A stretch of DNA of 64,000 bases from Polyangiaceae bacterium (GTDB lineage Bacteria; Myxococcota_A; Polyangia; Polyangiales; Polyangiaceae), in assembly GCA_020633235.1 (NCBI GenBank), contig JACKEA010000001.1:1116001-1180000 (forward strand), given 5' to 3'. A model generated the notes under the pieces. It did no database searches. It worked only from the letters and a program-made list of their open reading frames with translations, and was not told where the DNA came from. Shown in pieces: positions 26,507 to 34,472 of this stretch. Each line of letters begins with the position of its first letter. Within the stretch, counting starts at the first letter, position 1. The position numbers and the translations under genes were made by a program.

Positions 26507-27667
26507 ATGGCCAAGACCGAAGAAAAGCTCGACGCGGCGCTGGTGAAGGCGAGCGCAGAGGACGCCCTCACGGCGCTGGATAGCGCCGGAAGCGCCGCCG
26601 TGGCGCTGGTAGACGCCTGGGTGCAGGCGAAAAACACCGCCGCCGTGATGGCAGCAGCGGAGGGGGCCAGCGGCCCGGTTCGCAAGGCGGCGCGCCGCGG
26701 CCTCAGCGTGCTCAAGTCCCGTGGCGTGGCCGTGGGGGAGCCGAAGAAGGAAAAGCCGGCGGCACCCAAGTCGGAAGAGATCGTCGAAGCGTACATGCTG
26801 GCCCCCGACACCGCCGGAAGCCTGCTGTTCGTGGTGGCCACCCGCTCGGTGGCGAAGCGGTCTCGCTCCGCGTTCGTGTTCCTCAACGACGAGGTCGGCA
26901 TCCATCGCGTGGACGTGGGAGAGATGAGCCAGTCCGGCCTCAAGGACGCGATGGCGAAGGTGTTGCCCGGCGCCCAGTACAAGCCGGTGAAGGTCCCGGT
27001 GGAATGGGCCCGGTATCGCATCGCCGAGGCACGCAAGCACCACGCGGAGGGCGGCGCTCCGGAGCCCTTGGGGCTCACCAGCGCCCAGGCGTTGATCACG
27101 CCGGTGCCCGACAAGGCACCAGTGCATCCTTTCGACGATGAGGGCCTGGAGCTGTCGGACGAGGACGCTTCGGAAATGGGTGCCGGCTCCACCAAGCTCC
27201 ATGGCTATCCGGAGTTCCGGGGCTGGTTCCCCACGCGGGCCGCCGTGGACGAGATGATGATGAAGCTGGGCGAGACCATCACCCCCGGCAAGGAGCCGGA
27301 CCAGGAAGCGCTCAAGGAGCTGCTCGAGAAGGAGATCGACGCAGCGACGGATCGCTACTTCTCGCCACAACGCCGCGCCGGGCTCACGCGCGCCATGCGC
27401 GACAGCGCGCTGTCCATCCTGGCGCGTGAAGGCGAGCAAGCCGCGCTGGAGGTGGTGGCGGCGATCAAGTGCATCGACCGCTGTGGGCTGATCACCGATC
27501 CTCCCCACGAGGTCGGCTTTCTCCGGGGCTACTTCGAGAAGGCGGTGAGCTTGATGCTGACCCAGAACGCCGGGAGCCTGCGGATCCCGGTGATGCGGCC
27601 GCCGGCGGCGCCCGAAGCGACCGACGCCGAACCGGCTCCGGTGGTGGACGCCAGCGACTCCGCTTGA
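26507..27667 (+). CDS. Unknown protein, 386 residues, Ala/Glu/Lys-rich
   Basis: I do not recognise this protein. The first 75 residues are an Ala-rich helical region that could be a HEAT/ARM-like hairpin pair (ALTALDSAGSAAVALVDAW, GPVRKAARRGLSVLKSRG). A Lys/Pro/Glu linker follows, then a mixed domain (SEEIVEAYMLAPDTAGSLLFVVATRS, FVFLNDEVGIHRVDVGEMS) of about 150 residues, an acidic patch, and a helical C-terminal region (DEMMMKLGETI, AATDRYFSPQRRAGLTRAMRDSALSILAREG). No signal peptide or membrane segment was seen, so it is probably cytoplasmic. It lies 15 bp after ridA and 33 bp before the ferredoxin-like gene, so it may belong to the same operon. Clean codon use and length support a real gene. 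Confidence 0.85.
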   Translation: MAKTEEKLDAALVKASAEDALTALDSAGSAAVALVDAWVQAKNTAAVMAAAEGASGPVRKAARRGLSVLKSRGVAVGEPKKEKPAAPKSEEIVEAYMLAPDTAGSLLFVVATRSVAKRSRSAFVFLNDEVGIHRVDVGEMSQSGLKDAMAKVLPGAQYKPVKVPVEWARYRIAEARKHHAEGGAPEPLGLTSAQALITPVPDKAPVHPFDDEGLELSDEDASEMGAGSTKLHGYPEFRGWFPTRAAVDEMMMKLGETITPGKEPDQEALKELLEKEIDAATDRYFSPQRRAGLTRAMRDSALSILAREGEQAALEVVAAIKCIDRCGLITDPPHEVGFLRGYFEKAVSLMLTQNAGSLRIPVMRPPAAPEATDAEPAPVVDASDSA

Positions 27668-27700
27668 CCCGAAGGCCATCGAGCTGAAAGCTCCCGGCGC

Positions 27701-28057
27701 ATGGCTCGACGCAAGCGCTACCTGTTCGTGTGTGTGAACCGTCGTCCGGACGGTGCGCCCAAGGGATCCTGCGCCGCCCGCGGCTCCGTGGAGCTCCATG
27801 CCAAGCTGAAGACCATGCTCAAGGAGCGGGGCTTGGCGGCGGTGGAGGCGCGGGCGTGCACGTCCAGCTGCCTGGACACGTGCTGGGTCGGACCCAGCAT
27901 CGCGGTGGAGCCCGATGGCTACTTCTACGGCCGAGTCACCGAAGCCGACCTTCCGGAAATCGTCGACGCGTTGGAGAAGGGCGAGCCCGTGCAGCGCTTG
28001 CTGCTCTCCGACGACGACTTCATCGAGCCGCGTGAGCTCAAGAAACTGAACGGTTGA
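27701..28057 (+). CDS. Thioredoxin-fold [2Fe-2S] ferredoxin
   Basis: A 118-residue protein with the cysteine layout of thioredoxin-like [2Fe-2S] ferredoxins: Cys11 and Cys24 (12 residues apart) and Cys57 and Cys61 (three apart), plus an extra Cys53. The segment FVCVNRRPDGAPKGSC and the later WVGPSIAVEPDGYFYGRVTEADLPEIVD are typical of the single-domain '2Fe-2S ferredoxin' group (PF01257-like). It should carry electrons in the cytoplasm; the partner enzymes are unknown. The stop codon overlaps the next start by 1 nt (TGATG), so the two products are probably made together. Confidence 0.92.
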   Translation: MARRKRYLFVCVNRRPDGAPKGSCAARGSVELHAKLKTMLKERGLAAVEARACTSSCLDTCWVGPSIAVEPDGYFYGRVTEADLPEIVDALEKGEPVQRLLLSDDDFIEPRELKKLNG

Positions 28058-28482
28058 TGCTGGCGCCGTTCGGTCTTCGCCAGGAGCTGTTCGGTAGCTT
28101 GACGCTGGCTGAAGGGCGCGACCGCCCGCTGCCCATCGGCATCTGGCTCGCATCCACACGACGCTGGGTGCTGCCGCCCCGCTCCGCCGTGCGCGTCGAA
28201 GGCCGCTTGCACGCGCCGCCCCTCGCGACCCACGCGCAGGTCACCGGCCTTGTGGATCTCCGGGCGCTGTCCACCCACCCGGACGCGTATCGACTGGAGT
28301 TCCAGGCCGCCGACGGACGTCGGCTCACCCTGTCGGCGCGACGCCTGAGCGCCCGAACCACGCCGCTGATGGCCCTCAGCACCGTGGCGGGAACGCTGCG
28401 GAACGCGTCCGGCGCAGAGCTGGGGCAGGTGGAGCTGCGCCACGATTATCGCCAACGGCTGGCAGACTGGCTCGTGCACTAG
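28057..28482 (+). CDS. Small unknown protein coupled to the [2Fe-2S] ferredoxin
   Basis: A 141-residue protein I cannot place in a family. It is rich in Arg, Leu and Ala, with strand-like segments (LPIGIWLASTRRWVLPPRSAVRVEG, YRLEFQAADGRRLTLSARRLS, GQVELRHDYRQRLADWL) suggesting a small beta-rich domain. There are no cysteines, signal or membrane helix. The ATG at 28057 overlaps the ferredoxin stop by 1 nt, which favours this start over a TTG one codon upstream. The tight coupling suggests a role with the ferredoxin, but this is inference from position. Confidence 0.75.
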   Translation: MLAPFGLRQELFGSLTLAEGRDRPLPIGIWLASTRRWVLPPRSAVRVEGRLHAPPLATHAQVTGLVDLRALSTHPDAYRLEFQAADGRRLTLSARRLSARTTPLMALSTVAGTLRNASGAELGQVELRHDYRQRLADWLVH

Positions 28483-28514
28483 CCGCGCGGACGCGGCCGC
28501 GATACTACGGCGCC

Positions 28515-29072
28515 ATGGACCGTCTCGATCCGAAGCACACCGCCGTCATCGTCGTCGACATTCAGGACCGCCTCGCCGCGGTCATGCCCCAAGAGCAACG
28601 CGCCGAAGTGGTGCGGGCCGCGCGTATCCTGATCGAGTCCGCGCGCGTGCTCGGTGCGCCGGTGCTGGCCACGGAGCAATACCCGAAGGGCCTCGGGTCG
28701 ACGGTGCCGGAGGTGAGCGAGCTGCTCTCGGCGGCAGAGGCGCCGCGTTTCGAGAAGACGGATTTCTCTGCTTGCGATGCCGCAGGCTTCTCGGACGCGC
28801 TGTCGGCGACCGGGGCCAAGGCGGTCGTGCTGCTGGGCATGGAGAGTCACGTGTGCGTGTTCCAGACGGCGCGGGATTTGGTGGCGCGGGGCTACGACGT
28901 GTACGTGCCCATCGACGGCGTGGCCTCCCGCCGCGACGATCACCGCGCGACGGGCATCGGGCTGTGCGAAAAGGCCGGCGCCGTGCGGACCACGAGCGAG
29001 AGCGTGGCCTTCGACTGGCTCGCGCGGGCGGGCTCGGACGCCTTCAAGCAGATATCCAAGCTGATCCGCTGA
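28515..29072 (+). CDS. Isochorismatase-family hydrolase (nicotinamidase-related)
   Basis: A 185-residue cysteine hydrolase of the isochorismatase superfamily. The triad is visible: Asp15 in VIVVDIQDRL, Lys81 in RFEKTDFSA, and nucleophile Cys114 in GMESHVCVFQTA. The usual YVPIDGVASR loop with a nearby cis-peptide-type region is present. The length and the E-S-H-V-C motif match YcaC-like/hydrolase 1 members, and no metal-binding nicotinamidase D-x-H set is obvious, so the substrate is unknown. It stands 32 bp after the small unknown gene. An AT-rich 109-bp gap follows before the NtrC-type regulator. Confidence 0.9.
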   Translation: MDRLDPKHTAVIVVDIQDRLAAVMPQEQRAEVVRAARILIESARVLGAPVLATEQYPKGLGSTVPEVSELLSAAEAPRFEKTDFSACDAAGFSDALSATGAKAVVLLGMESHVCVFQTARDLVARGYDVYVPIDGVASRRDDHRATGIGLCEKAGAVRTTSESVAFDWLARAGSDAFKQISKLIR

Positions 29073-29166
29073 CCGCGACGGGAATCGCGACGAACTGACA
29101 AAATATAAGAATTACAATTGTTTGTGAGCGTGTTTGCGCTTTGATCTTGTCGACTTGGCAGCCTGG

Positions 29167-29179
29167 TGACAATGTGTCT
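29167..29179 (+). promoter_or_regulatory. TGACA-N3-TGTCT dyad before the NtrC-type gene
   Basis: TGACAATGTGTCT is an imperfect inverted repeat lying 2 bp before the regulator's start codon. It closely matches the perfect dyad TGACAGTTTGTCA found ahead of the gspC promoter. Its place over the translation start suggests autorepression if the regulator binds it. The leader from 29095 is markedly AT-rich compared with the rest of the window. Confidence 0.5.
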
Positions 29180-29181
29180 GG

Positions 29182-30609
29182 ATGGTCGACACCATGGCAG
29201 CGGGACCGGACACATCGGCATCCAGTCGCGAGAGCGACGCGCCCCCCTCCGCGCCGACGGCAGCGAACGCGGACGTCACGGTGTTGGTGGTGGACGACGA
29301 AGCGTCGAACCTCACCAGCCTGCAGAAGATCTTCCAGCGGGAGGGCATGCGGGTGTTCGCAGCAGATGGCGCCAAGGCCGCTCTCGATGTCGCGCGCAAG
29401 CACCGCGTGCAAGTGGTGCTCACGGACCTGATGATGCCGGGGGTGAACGGCGTGGAGCTCTTGCGCGCGCTGAAAGAGATTTCTCCGGACACCGAGGTCG
29501 TGATGATGACGGCCTACGGTACGGTGGAGACCGCGGTACAGGCCATGCGCGAGGGCGCTTACGACTTCGTGGAGAAGCCACTCAAGCGCATGACGATCGT
29601 GAAGAGCGTGCGCAAGGCGGCCGAGCGGCACTCGTTGGTGGCGGAGAACCGTTCGCTGCGCGAGGAGCTGAAGCTCCTCACCACGCGGGAGATCGTGGGT
29701 CAGAGCCCGGCGCTGCGCCGCGTCCTCGACATCGCCACCCAAGCGGCGCCGTCCAGCGCCACGGTGCTGGTGCTGGGGGAGAGCGGAACCGGCAAGGAGC
29801 TCATCGCTCGCTACATTCACGAAAAGAGCGCGCGCGCCTCGGGTCCGTTCGTGGCCGTGAACTGCGCGGCGATCCCGGAAACCATCCTGGAAGCCGAGCT
29901 TTTCGGCCACGAGCGCGGGGCCTTCACCGGTGCCGTCAGCAAGCGGGAAGGGCGCTTCGCCAAGGCCCGAGGTGGGACCTTGTTCCTGGACGAGATCGGC
30001 GAGCTGACGCCGGCGGTGCAGGTGAAGATCTTGCGGGTGCTGCAGGAGGGTGAGTACGAGCCGGTGGGCGGCAACACGGTGAAGGCCGACGTGCGCATCG
30101 TCGCGGCGACCAATCGCGACCTGACGGCCGAGGTGGAGGCAGGGCGCTTCCGTGAAGATCTCTTCTATCGCCTCAACGTGATCGCGGTGACCGCGCCGCC
30201 ACTTCGCAATCGCCGCGAGGACATCCCGCTGCTCGTGGACCATTTCTTGGGCGTGTACTGCAAGAAGAACGGCCGCACGCGTCTCGAGGTGTCGAAGGAA
30301 GCGCTCGGAAAGCTCATGGATTACTCCTGGCCGGGCAACGTGCGCGAGCTCGAGAACGTGGTGGAGCGCGCAGCGGTGTTGTGTCGCTCGGACGTGCTCG
30401 CCCTCGAGGATCTGCCGGAGGTGGTGGCGCAGGCCAGTGCGCCCACGCCGTCGGCGCTCACCTTTCCGATCGGTACGCCGCTGTCGGAGGTCGAGCACCG
30501 CATGATCCGCGAGACCTTGGGCTACACCAGCGGCGACAAGTCCCTGGCCGCCCAACTGCTCGGCATCTCCACCCGCACCATCTACCGAAAGCTCGGCGAG
30601 ACCGAGTAG
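29182..30609 (+). CDS. NtrC-family sigma-54-dependent response regulator
   Basis: A 475-residue bacterial enhancer-binding protein. The receiver domain (about 32-150) has the acidic pair in VVDDE, phospho-acceptor Asp82 in LTDLMMPG, and the conserved Lys in VEKPLK. The AAA+ domain has Walker A GESGTGKE (199-206), the sigma-54 contact loop GAFTGA (246-251), Walker B GGTLFLDEIGEL and the arginine finger region REDLFYRLNV. The C-terminus is a Fis-type helix-turn-helix (DKSLAAQLLGISTRTIYRKL). All parts are intact. No histidine kinase is adjacent. A good sigma-54 promoter and a dyad that could be its binding site lie just downstream, before gspC, so the type II secretion operon is its likely target. 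Start: ATG 29182; the in-frame ATG at 29194 is also possible. Confidence 0.95.
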   Translation: MVDTMAAGPDTSASSRESDAPPSAPTAANADVTVLVVDDEASNLTSLQKIFQREGMRVFAADGAKAALDVARKHRVQVVLTDLMMPGVNGVELLRALKEISPDTEVVMMTAYGTVETAVQAMREGAYDFVEKPLKRMTIVKSVRKAAERHSLVAENRSLREELKLLTTREIVGQSPALRRVLDIATQAAPSSATVLVLGESGTGKELIARYIHEKSARASGPFVAVNCAAIPETILEAELFGHERGAFTGAVSKREGRFAKARGGTLFLDEIGELTPAVQVKILRVLQEGEYEPVGGNTVKADVRIVAATNRDLTAEVEAGRFREDLFYRLNVIAVTAPPLRNRREDIPLLVDHFLGVYCKKNGRTRLEVSKEALGKLMDYSWPGNVRELENVVERAAVLCRSDVLALEDLPEVVAQASAPTPSALTFPIGTPLSEVEHRMIRETLGYTSGDKSLAAQLLGISTRTIYRKLGETE

Positions 30610-30610
30610 C

Positions 30611-30633
30611 CGGCCTGCGGGGGCCGATTTTTT
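30611..30633 (+). terminator. Terminator after the NtrC-type gene
   Basis: CGGCC pairs with GGCCG around a 6-nt loop and is followed by A and six T residues, starting 1 bp after the stop codon. The T tract merges into the dispersed repeat copy B. It should separate the regulator from the secretion operon. Confidence 0.75.
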
Positions 30634-30652
30634 GTTGGTCCGCCGCGGAACC
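30628..30652 (+). repeat. Dispersed 3'-end repeat, copy B
   Basis: TTTTTTGTTGGTCCGCCGCG followed by GAACC matches the repeat core with one change in the centre. It begins 18 bp after the stop of the NtrC-type gene, in that gene's orientation, directly on the T tract of the terminator. The rest of the 300-bp gap to gspC holds a dyad and a sigma-54 promoter but no gene. Confidence 0.72.
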
Positions 30653-30754
30653 ACACTGTCGTCCCACTGGAATACGGCGCTATCGCTGCCGGAAGCGGCG
30701 GCGTCGCGGTCGGCCGTGACCCACCTCGATTTACGGGCCTTCGGCGGATCGGAT

Positions 30755-30767
30755 TGACAGTTTGTCA
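30755..30767 (+). promoter_or_regulatory. Probable upstream activator site for the gsp operon
   Basis: TGACAGTTTGTCA is a perfect 5-3-5 inverted repeat centred about 138 bp before the predicted transcription start of gspC, a normal distance for enhancer-binding proteins acting on sigma-54 promoters. A close copy precedes the neighbouring NtrC-type gene. Confidence 0.6.
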
Positions 30768-30872
30768 CCCTGGACGTGCGTCGAGGGGTTCCTTTGCCAG
30801 CTTGGCGCGAAGACACCCCCCATGCCCATCCATAACCCAAGGAATATCCGGGCCTTTTTGACCATTGACCGC

Positions 30873-30887
30873 TGGCACGGGTTTCGC
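30873..30887 (+). promoter_or_regulatory. Sigma-54 (-24/-12) promoter of the type II secretion operon
   Basis: TGGCACG-GGTT-TCGC has a perfect -24 element, and the invariant GG (30874-30875) and GC (30886-30887) are exactly 10 nt apart. Only one base of the TTGC element differs. Transcription should begin near 30898-30900, about 10 nt before the proposed GTG start of gspC. An overlapping sigma-70-like pair, TTGACC (30865) and TCTAAC (30888) spaced by 17 bp, could also act here. Confidence 0.75.
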
Positions 30888-30909
30888 TCTAACCCTGCCG
30901 GGACATCCC

Positions 30910-31902
30910 GTGGCAATCGACGCACTGCTCAAGAAGTATTTCACGCTCGTGATCCTGGGGCTGGTCGCCCTGATGGCGTACTTCCAGGCATCGGGGACCA
31001 CCGAGCTCGTGGGTGCGTCCATCGGTGTAGACGCTTCCACTCTCGCCCAGGCGCCGCCGCCCTCCCGAGATCTGTCGGCGTTGCGCGCGGCCAGTGCCAA
31101 CAAGCGGAGCAAGAGCGCCGAGCCGATCTTGTCGCGCAATCCCTTCGATCACGAGACCGGGCCGTTGAACGCGCAGAGCGTGGAGCTGCCCATGGCCCAG
31201 AGCCAGAAGCCGGATCTCTCGGACCCCTTGAGCGCGCAGCACTGCGGCGAAATCCGCGTGAGCATCGTGACCGAGTCCATGGACCCCACCTGGTCCATCG
31301 CAGCCATGCAGGGCCCAGGAGAAGCCCGGCCCACCATCCGTCGCGTGGGCGACAAGGTGGGCAGCGGTGAGGTCGCCTACATCGGATTCAATCCCGTGGA
31401 GCGCAGCCCCGCCGTGTGGGTGACCACTGGCGGCTCCCTGTGTCAGGCGTTGCTGTTCTCCGAGCAGCCGACGCCCAAGCCGCAAGCCGCGGCGCCCAGC
31501 CCCACGCCCACGCCTCAGCCCACCCGCGGTGGGCCGTCCCCGGTACCGTCCGACATCGCCAGCAAGATCCAGAAGGTGAGCGAGACGGAGTTCCAGGTGG
31601 ACCGCTCCGTGGTGGACAAGATCCTGGAAAACCAGGCCGAGCTGATGCGCTCGGCGCGAATCGTTCCGGAGCAGCAGGCCGGCAAGGTGGTCGGCATTCG
31701 CTTGTTCGGCATTCGCCCGGACACCCTCCTCGGCACCCTGGGTTTCCAAAACGGCGACCGGCTCGAGTCCATCAACGGATTCAACATGGCCAGTCCCGAG
31801 AAGGCCCTCGAGGCGTACGCGCGCCTTCGGACCGCGAGCAACCTCAACGTGAAAGTGAACCGCCGCGGCAACCCGATGAGCATCGACTTTCGGATCAAGT
31901 GA
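30910..31902 (+). CDS. gspC: Type II secretion inner-membrane protein GspC
   Basis: GspC links the inner-membrane platform to the GspD secretin. The protein (330 residues from the GTG at 30910) has a short cytoplasmic end, one membrane helix (FTLVILGLVALMAYF), a periplasmic HR domain (about 90-180, including SDPLSAQHCGEIRVSIV and GEVAYIGFNPVERSPAVWV), a Pro/Thr-rich linker and a C-terminal PDZ domain (about 225-330, VVGIRLFGIRPDTLLGTLGFQNGDRLESING). The frame is also open from a TTG at 30865, but that codon lies inside the promoter, so the GTG is preferred. It is the first gene of the gsp operon. Confidence 0.9.
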   Translation: MAIDALLKKYFTLVILGLVALMAYFQASGTTELVGASIGVDASTLAQAPPPSRDLSALRAASANKRSKSAEPILSRNPFDHETGPLNAQSVELPMAQSQKPDLSDPLSAQHCGEIRVSIVTESMDPTWSIAAMQGPGEARPTIRRVGDKVGSGEVAYIGFNPVERSPAVWVTTGGSLCQALLFSEQPTPKPQAAAPSPTPTPQPTRGGPSPVPSDIASKIQKVSETEFQVDRSVVDKILENQAELMRSARIVPEQQAGKVVGIRLFGIRPDTLLGTLGFQNGDRLESINGFNMASPEKALEAYARLRTASNLNVKVNRRGNPMSIDFRIK

Positions 31903-31907
31903 ACAGC

Positions 31908-34472
31908 ATGTATCGAAGCTTTCGCACCTGGGCGATCACCTGGCTCCTGGGCTCCGCCGCTCTACTCACCGCGGCGCCGAGCATCGCTCAGGCTCCTCCC
32001 ATTCGCTCCCGCCCCACCCCGAGACTCCCTACTCCCATTCGTCCTGGGGCGCCCAGGCCCGTGGGGGCGCCGAATCCGCCGCCGCCAACGACGGGCGGTG
32101 CAGCCGGAACCGCTACGCCCAAGACGGGGACCGCCACGCCCGAGCCGCCCGGCGCCAAGGGCCCGTTGCCGGACAGCATGGAGTCCATCGCCAAGGCGAC
32201 GGACGTTCCATTTCGTCCCAAGCCCATGGGCGCGATGGTGAAGTTCAACCTCCAGGACGCGGACCTGGCGGAGCTGGTCAATCACATCAGTGGCATGACC
32301 GGCAAGCGCTTCATCTACGGACCCAAGGTGAGGCAGATCAAAGCCACCGTCGTTTCGCCGGCCCCCGTCACGCTGGCCGAGGCCTACGAGGCGTTCCTCT
32401 CGATCCTGGAAGCCAACGGCATGACGGTCATCCCCCACGGCCGCTTCCTGAAGATCGTGGATAGCGGCGGCATCGTCGCCCAGCCCACCCCGGTGTATTC
32501 GCGCGGCGCTCCCATACCCGACGCGGACCGCTTCATCACGCGGCTGTATCGCCTGAAGTACGTGTCGGCGGAAGAGGCCAGCCAGCTGCTCGCCAAGTTC
32601 AAGAGCAAAGAGGGAGACATCAGCATCTATGCGCCGGGGCAGTTGCTGATCATCACCGACACCGGCACCAACGTCCGCCGCATGATCCGCCTGGTCGAGG
32701 AGGTCGACGTCGGTGGTGCGGGCTCTCGGATGTGGATCGAGCCGGTGCACTACGGCTCCGCCGCGGACATGGCCAAGCGCATCAACGAGCTGTTCGACCT
32801 GCAAGGGCAGAACGGCCAGGGCGGGGGCAACAACGGCGGACTCGCCAAGGTCGTCGCGGACGAGCAGACCAACTCGCTCATCGTCGTCGGTACGGAAGAT
32901 TCCTACATGAAGCTCCTCGAGCTCATGAAGCGCATCGACACGCAGCCGGCGGCGGAGGGCAAGGTCCACGTCCTGCCGCTGCAGAACGCCACCGCGGAAG
33001 ATCTTGCCAACGTGCTGACGCAAATGCTGCAAGGGCAGCAGGGGCGGCAGCCGGGCCAACCCGGAACGCCGGGTGCCGCGGGCATGTTCGAAGGCGAGAT
33101 CCACGTCATCGCGGACAAGTCCACCAACTCGCTGATCGTGACCTCGTCCGGACGCGACTACGCCTCCATGCGCCTGGTGGTCGACAAGCTCGACAAGCCG
33201 CGCCGGCAGGTGTTCATCGAGGCCGTGATCATGGACGTGTCCGTGGACCGTTCCATGCGGCTCGGCGTGTCGTTTCACGGCGGCACCACCACGAACCTGG
33301 GTGGAGGCAGTGACACGCTGCTCCTGGGTGGCTTCGAAGCGGGCAACTCGCTGACGTTCCCGGCGAACCCCGATCTGTTGCAGGGCGTGGCGCTGGGCGC
33401 TCGCGGACCCGAGCTCAGCGGCACCAGCAACTTGTTGGGCACCGGCCTCAGCATTCCCGCCTTCGGCGTGGTGTTGAACGCCCTGGCTCAGAGCGGCGAT
33501 GCGAACGTGCTGTCCACTCCCCACATCTTGGCGACGGACAACACGCCCGCGGAGATCAGCGTGGGCGAGAACATCCCACTGCAAGAGAACATCGGTGGCA
33601 GTAGCGCCCTCTCGAACCTGGCGATCCCGGGACAGGCCGGCGCCAATCAGGCGCTTTCGTCGTTCTTGCCCAGCTTCGGCTTCAACACGCCGCGCCAGGA
33701 CGTGGGCACCAAGATCAAGGTCACCCCGCACATCAACGAGTCCAATCAGATTCGCCTCGAGATCGAGCAAGAGATCAGCGAGCGTGGCGCCACCAGCGGC
33801 TCGCTGGGTGCGGTGTCCATCACCAAGCGCACGGCGAGCACCACCGCGGTGGTGGACGATCAGCAGACCATCGTGATTGGCGGCATGATGCGGGACGCCC
33901 TGGTGAAGAGCCGGAAGAAGGTGCCGGTTCTCGGCGACCTTCCGGTGCTGGGGTTCTTGTTCCGCCACTCCGAGTCGTCCACGCGGAAGACCAACCTGCT
34001 TTTGATCCTGACGCCGACGGTCATCAACAACCAGGAAGACCTGCGCAAGATCTTCGAGCGCAAGATGCAGGAGCGGCAAGAGTTCATCGACCGCTACTTC
34101 GTTTTCGCGAGCCAAGATTGGAAGCCGCCGCGGGACTACTCCCGCACCAACGGTCTGGTGGAAGACATCCGGCAGGCCTACCGCGAAGTGGAAGAGCGCC
34201 AGCGTCTCGAGGAAGAGAGCGCGCCGAAGGAGAAGCTCGAGCACAAGCCTACGGAGCCGATCGAGCTGCCGCAGTCGATCAAGCCCGGCAGCGGTGGGGG
34301 AGCCGCCCCGGCACCGACGCCAACGCCCACGACGCCGCGCCGCCGAACCCGGCCGCGCCGCACTCCGACGCCCCGGCCCACGCCCACGCCGACGCCGCCG
34401 CGTACGGAAAACGAGTCTCCCATCCGCATCAACCCCATCGCGCGCAGCGTGAACGTGGAGCGCGTGGAATGA
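31908..34472 (+). CDS. gspD: Type II secretion secretin GspD
   Basis: GspD forms the outer-membrane channel. The 854-residue protein has a signal peptide (about 1-31, ending SIAQA), a Pro/Thr/Gly-rich linker of about 50 residues, N0 (MVKFNLQDADLAELVNHISGM) and N1-N3 ring domains with repeated NSLIV motifs, and the secretin core with VPVLGDLPVLGFLFRH near residue 670. After the last strand (LLLILTPTVINN, about residue 707) there is a long tail of about 145 residues. The tail starts as a charged helix and ends in a Thr/Pro/Arg-rich stretch; it is longer than usual and might serve pilotin or cell-wall contact (inference). The ATG at 31908 is 5 bp after the gspC stop; an in-frame GTG at 31899 is possible. 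Confidence 0.96.
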   Translation: MYRSFRTWAITWLLGSAALLTAAPSIAQAPPIRSRPTPRLPTPIRPGAPRPVGAPNPPPPTTGGAAGTATPKTGTATPEPPGAKGPLPDSMESIAKATDVPFRPKPMGAMVKFNLQDADLAELVNHISGMTGKRFIYGPKVRQIKATVVSPAPVTLAEAYEAFLSILEANGMTVIPHGRFLKIVDSGGIVAQPTPVYSRGAPIPDADRFITRLYRLKYVSAEEASQLLAKFKSKEGDISIYAPGQLLIITDTGTNVRRMIRLVEEVDVGGAGSRMWIEPVHYGSAADMAKRINELFDLQGQNGQGGGNNGGLAKVVADEQTNSLIVVGTEDSYMKLLELMKRIDTQPAAEGKVHVLPLQNATAEDLANVLTQMLQGQQGRQPGQPGTPGAAGMFEGEIHVIADKSTNSLIVTSSGRDYASMRLVVDKLDKPRRQVFIEAVIMDVSVDRSMRLGVSFHGGTTTNLGGGSDTLLLGGFEAGNSLTFPANPDLLQGVALGARGPELSGTSNLLGTGLSIPAFGVVLNALAQSGDANVLSTPHILATDNTPAEISVGENIPLQENIGGSSALSNLAIPGQAGANQALSSFLPSFGFNTPRQDVGTKIKVTPHINESNQIRLEIEQEISERGATSGSLGAVSITKRTASTTAVVDDQQTIVIGGMMRDALVKSRKKVPVLGDLPVLGFLFRHSESSTRKTNLLLILTPTVINNQEDLRKIFERKMQERQEFIDRYFVFASQDWKPPRDYSRTNGLVEDIRQAYREVEERQRLEEESAPKEKLEHKPTEPIELPQSIKPGSGGGAAPAPTPTPTTPRRRTRPRRTPTPRPTPTPTPPRTENESPIRINPIARSVNVERVE

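Noticed and set aside
29095..29181. Sigma-54 promoter before the NtrC-type gene
   Set aside because: TTGGCAG at 29155 looks like a -24 element, but the base pair 10 nt later is AC, not GC.
30865..30909. TTG start for gspC
   Set aside because: The TTG lies inside the sigma-54/sigma-70 promoter region, upstream of the predicted transcription start, and would add residues not needed for the membrane anchor.
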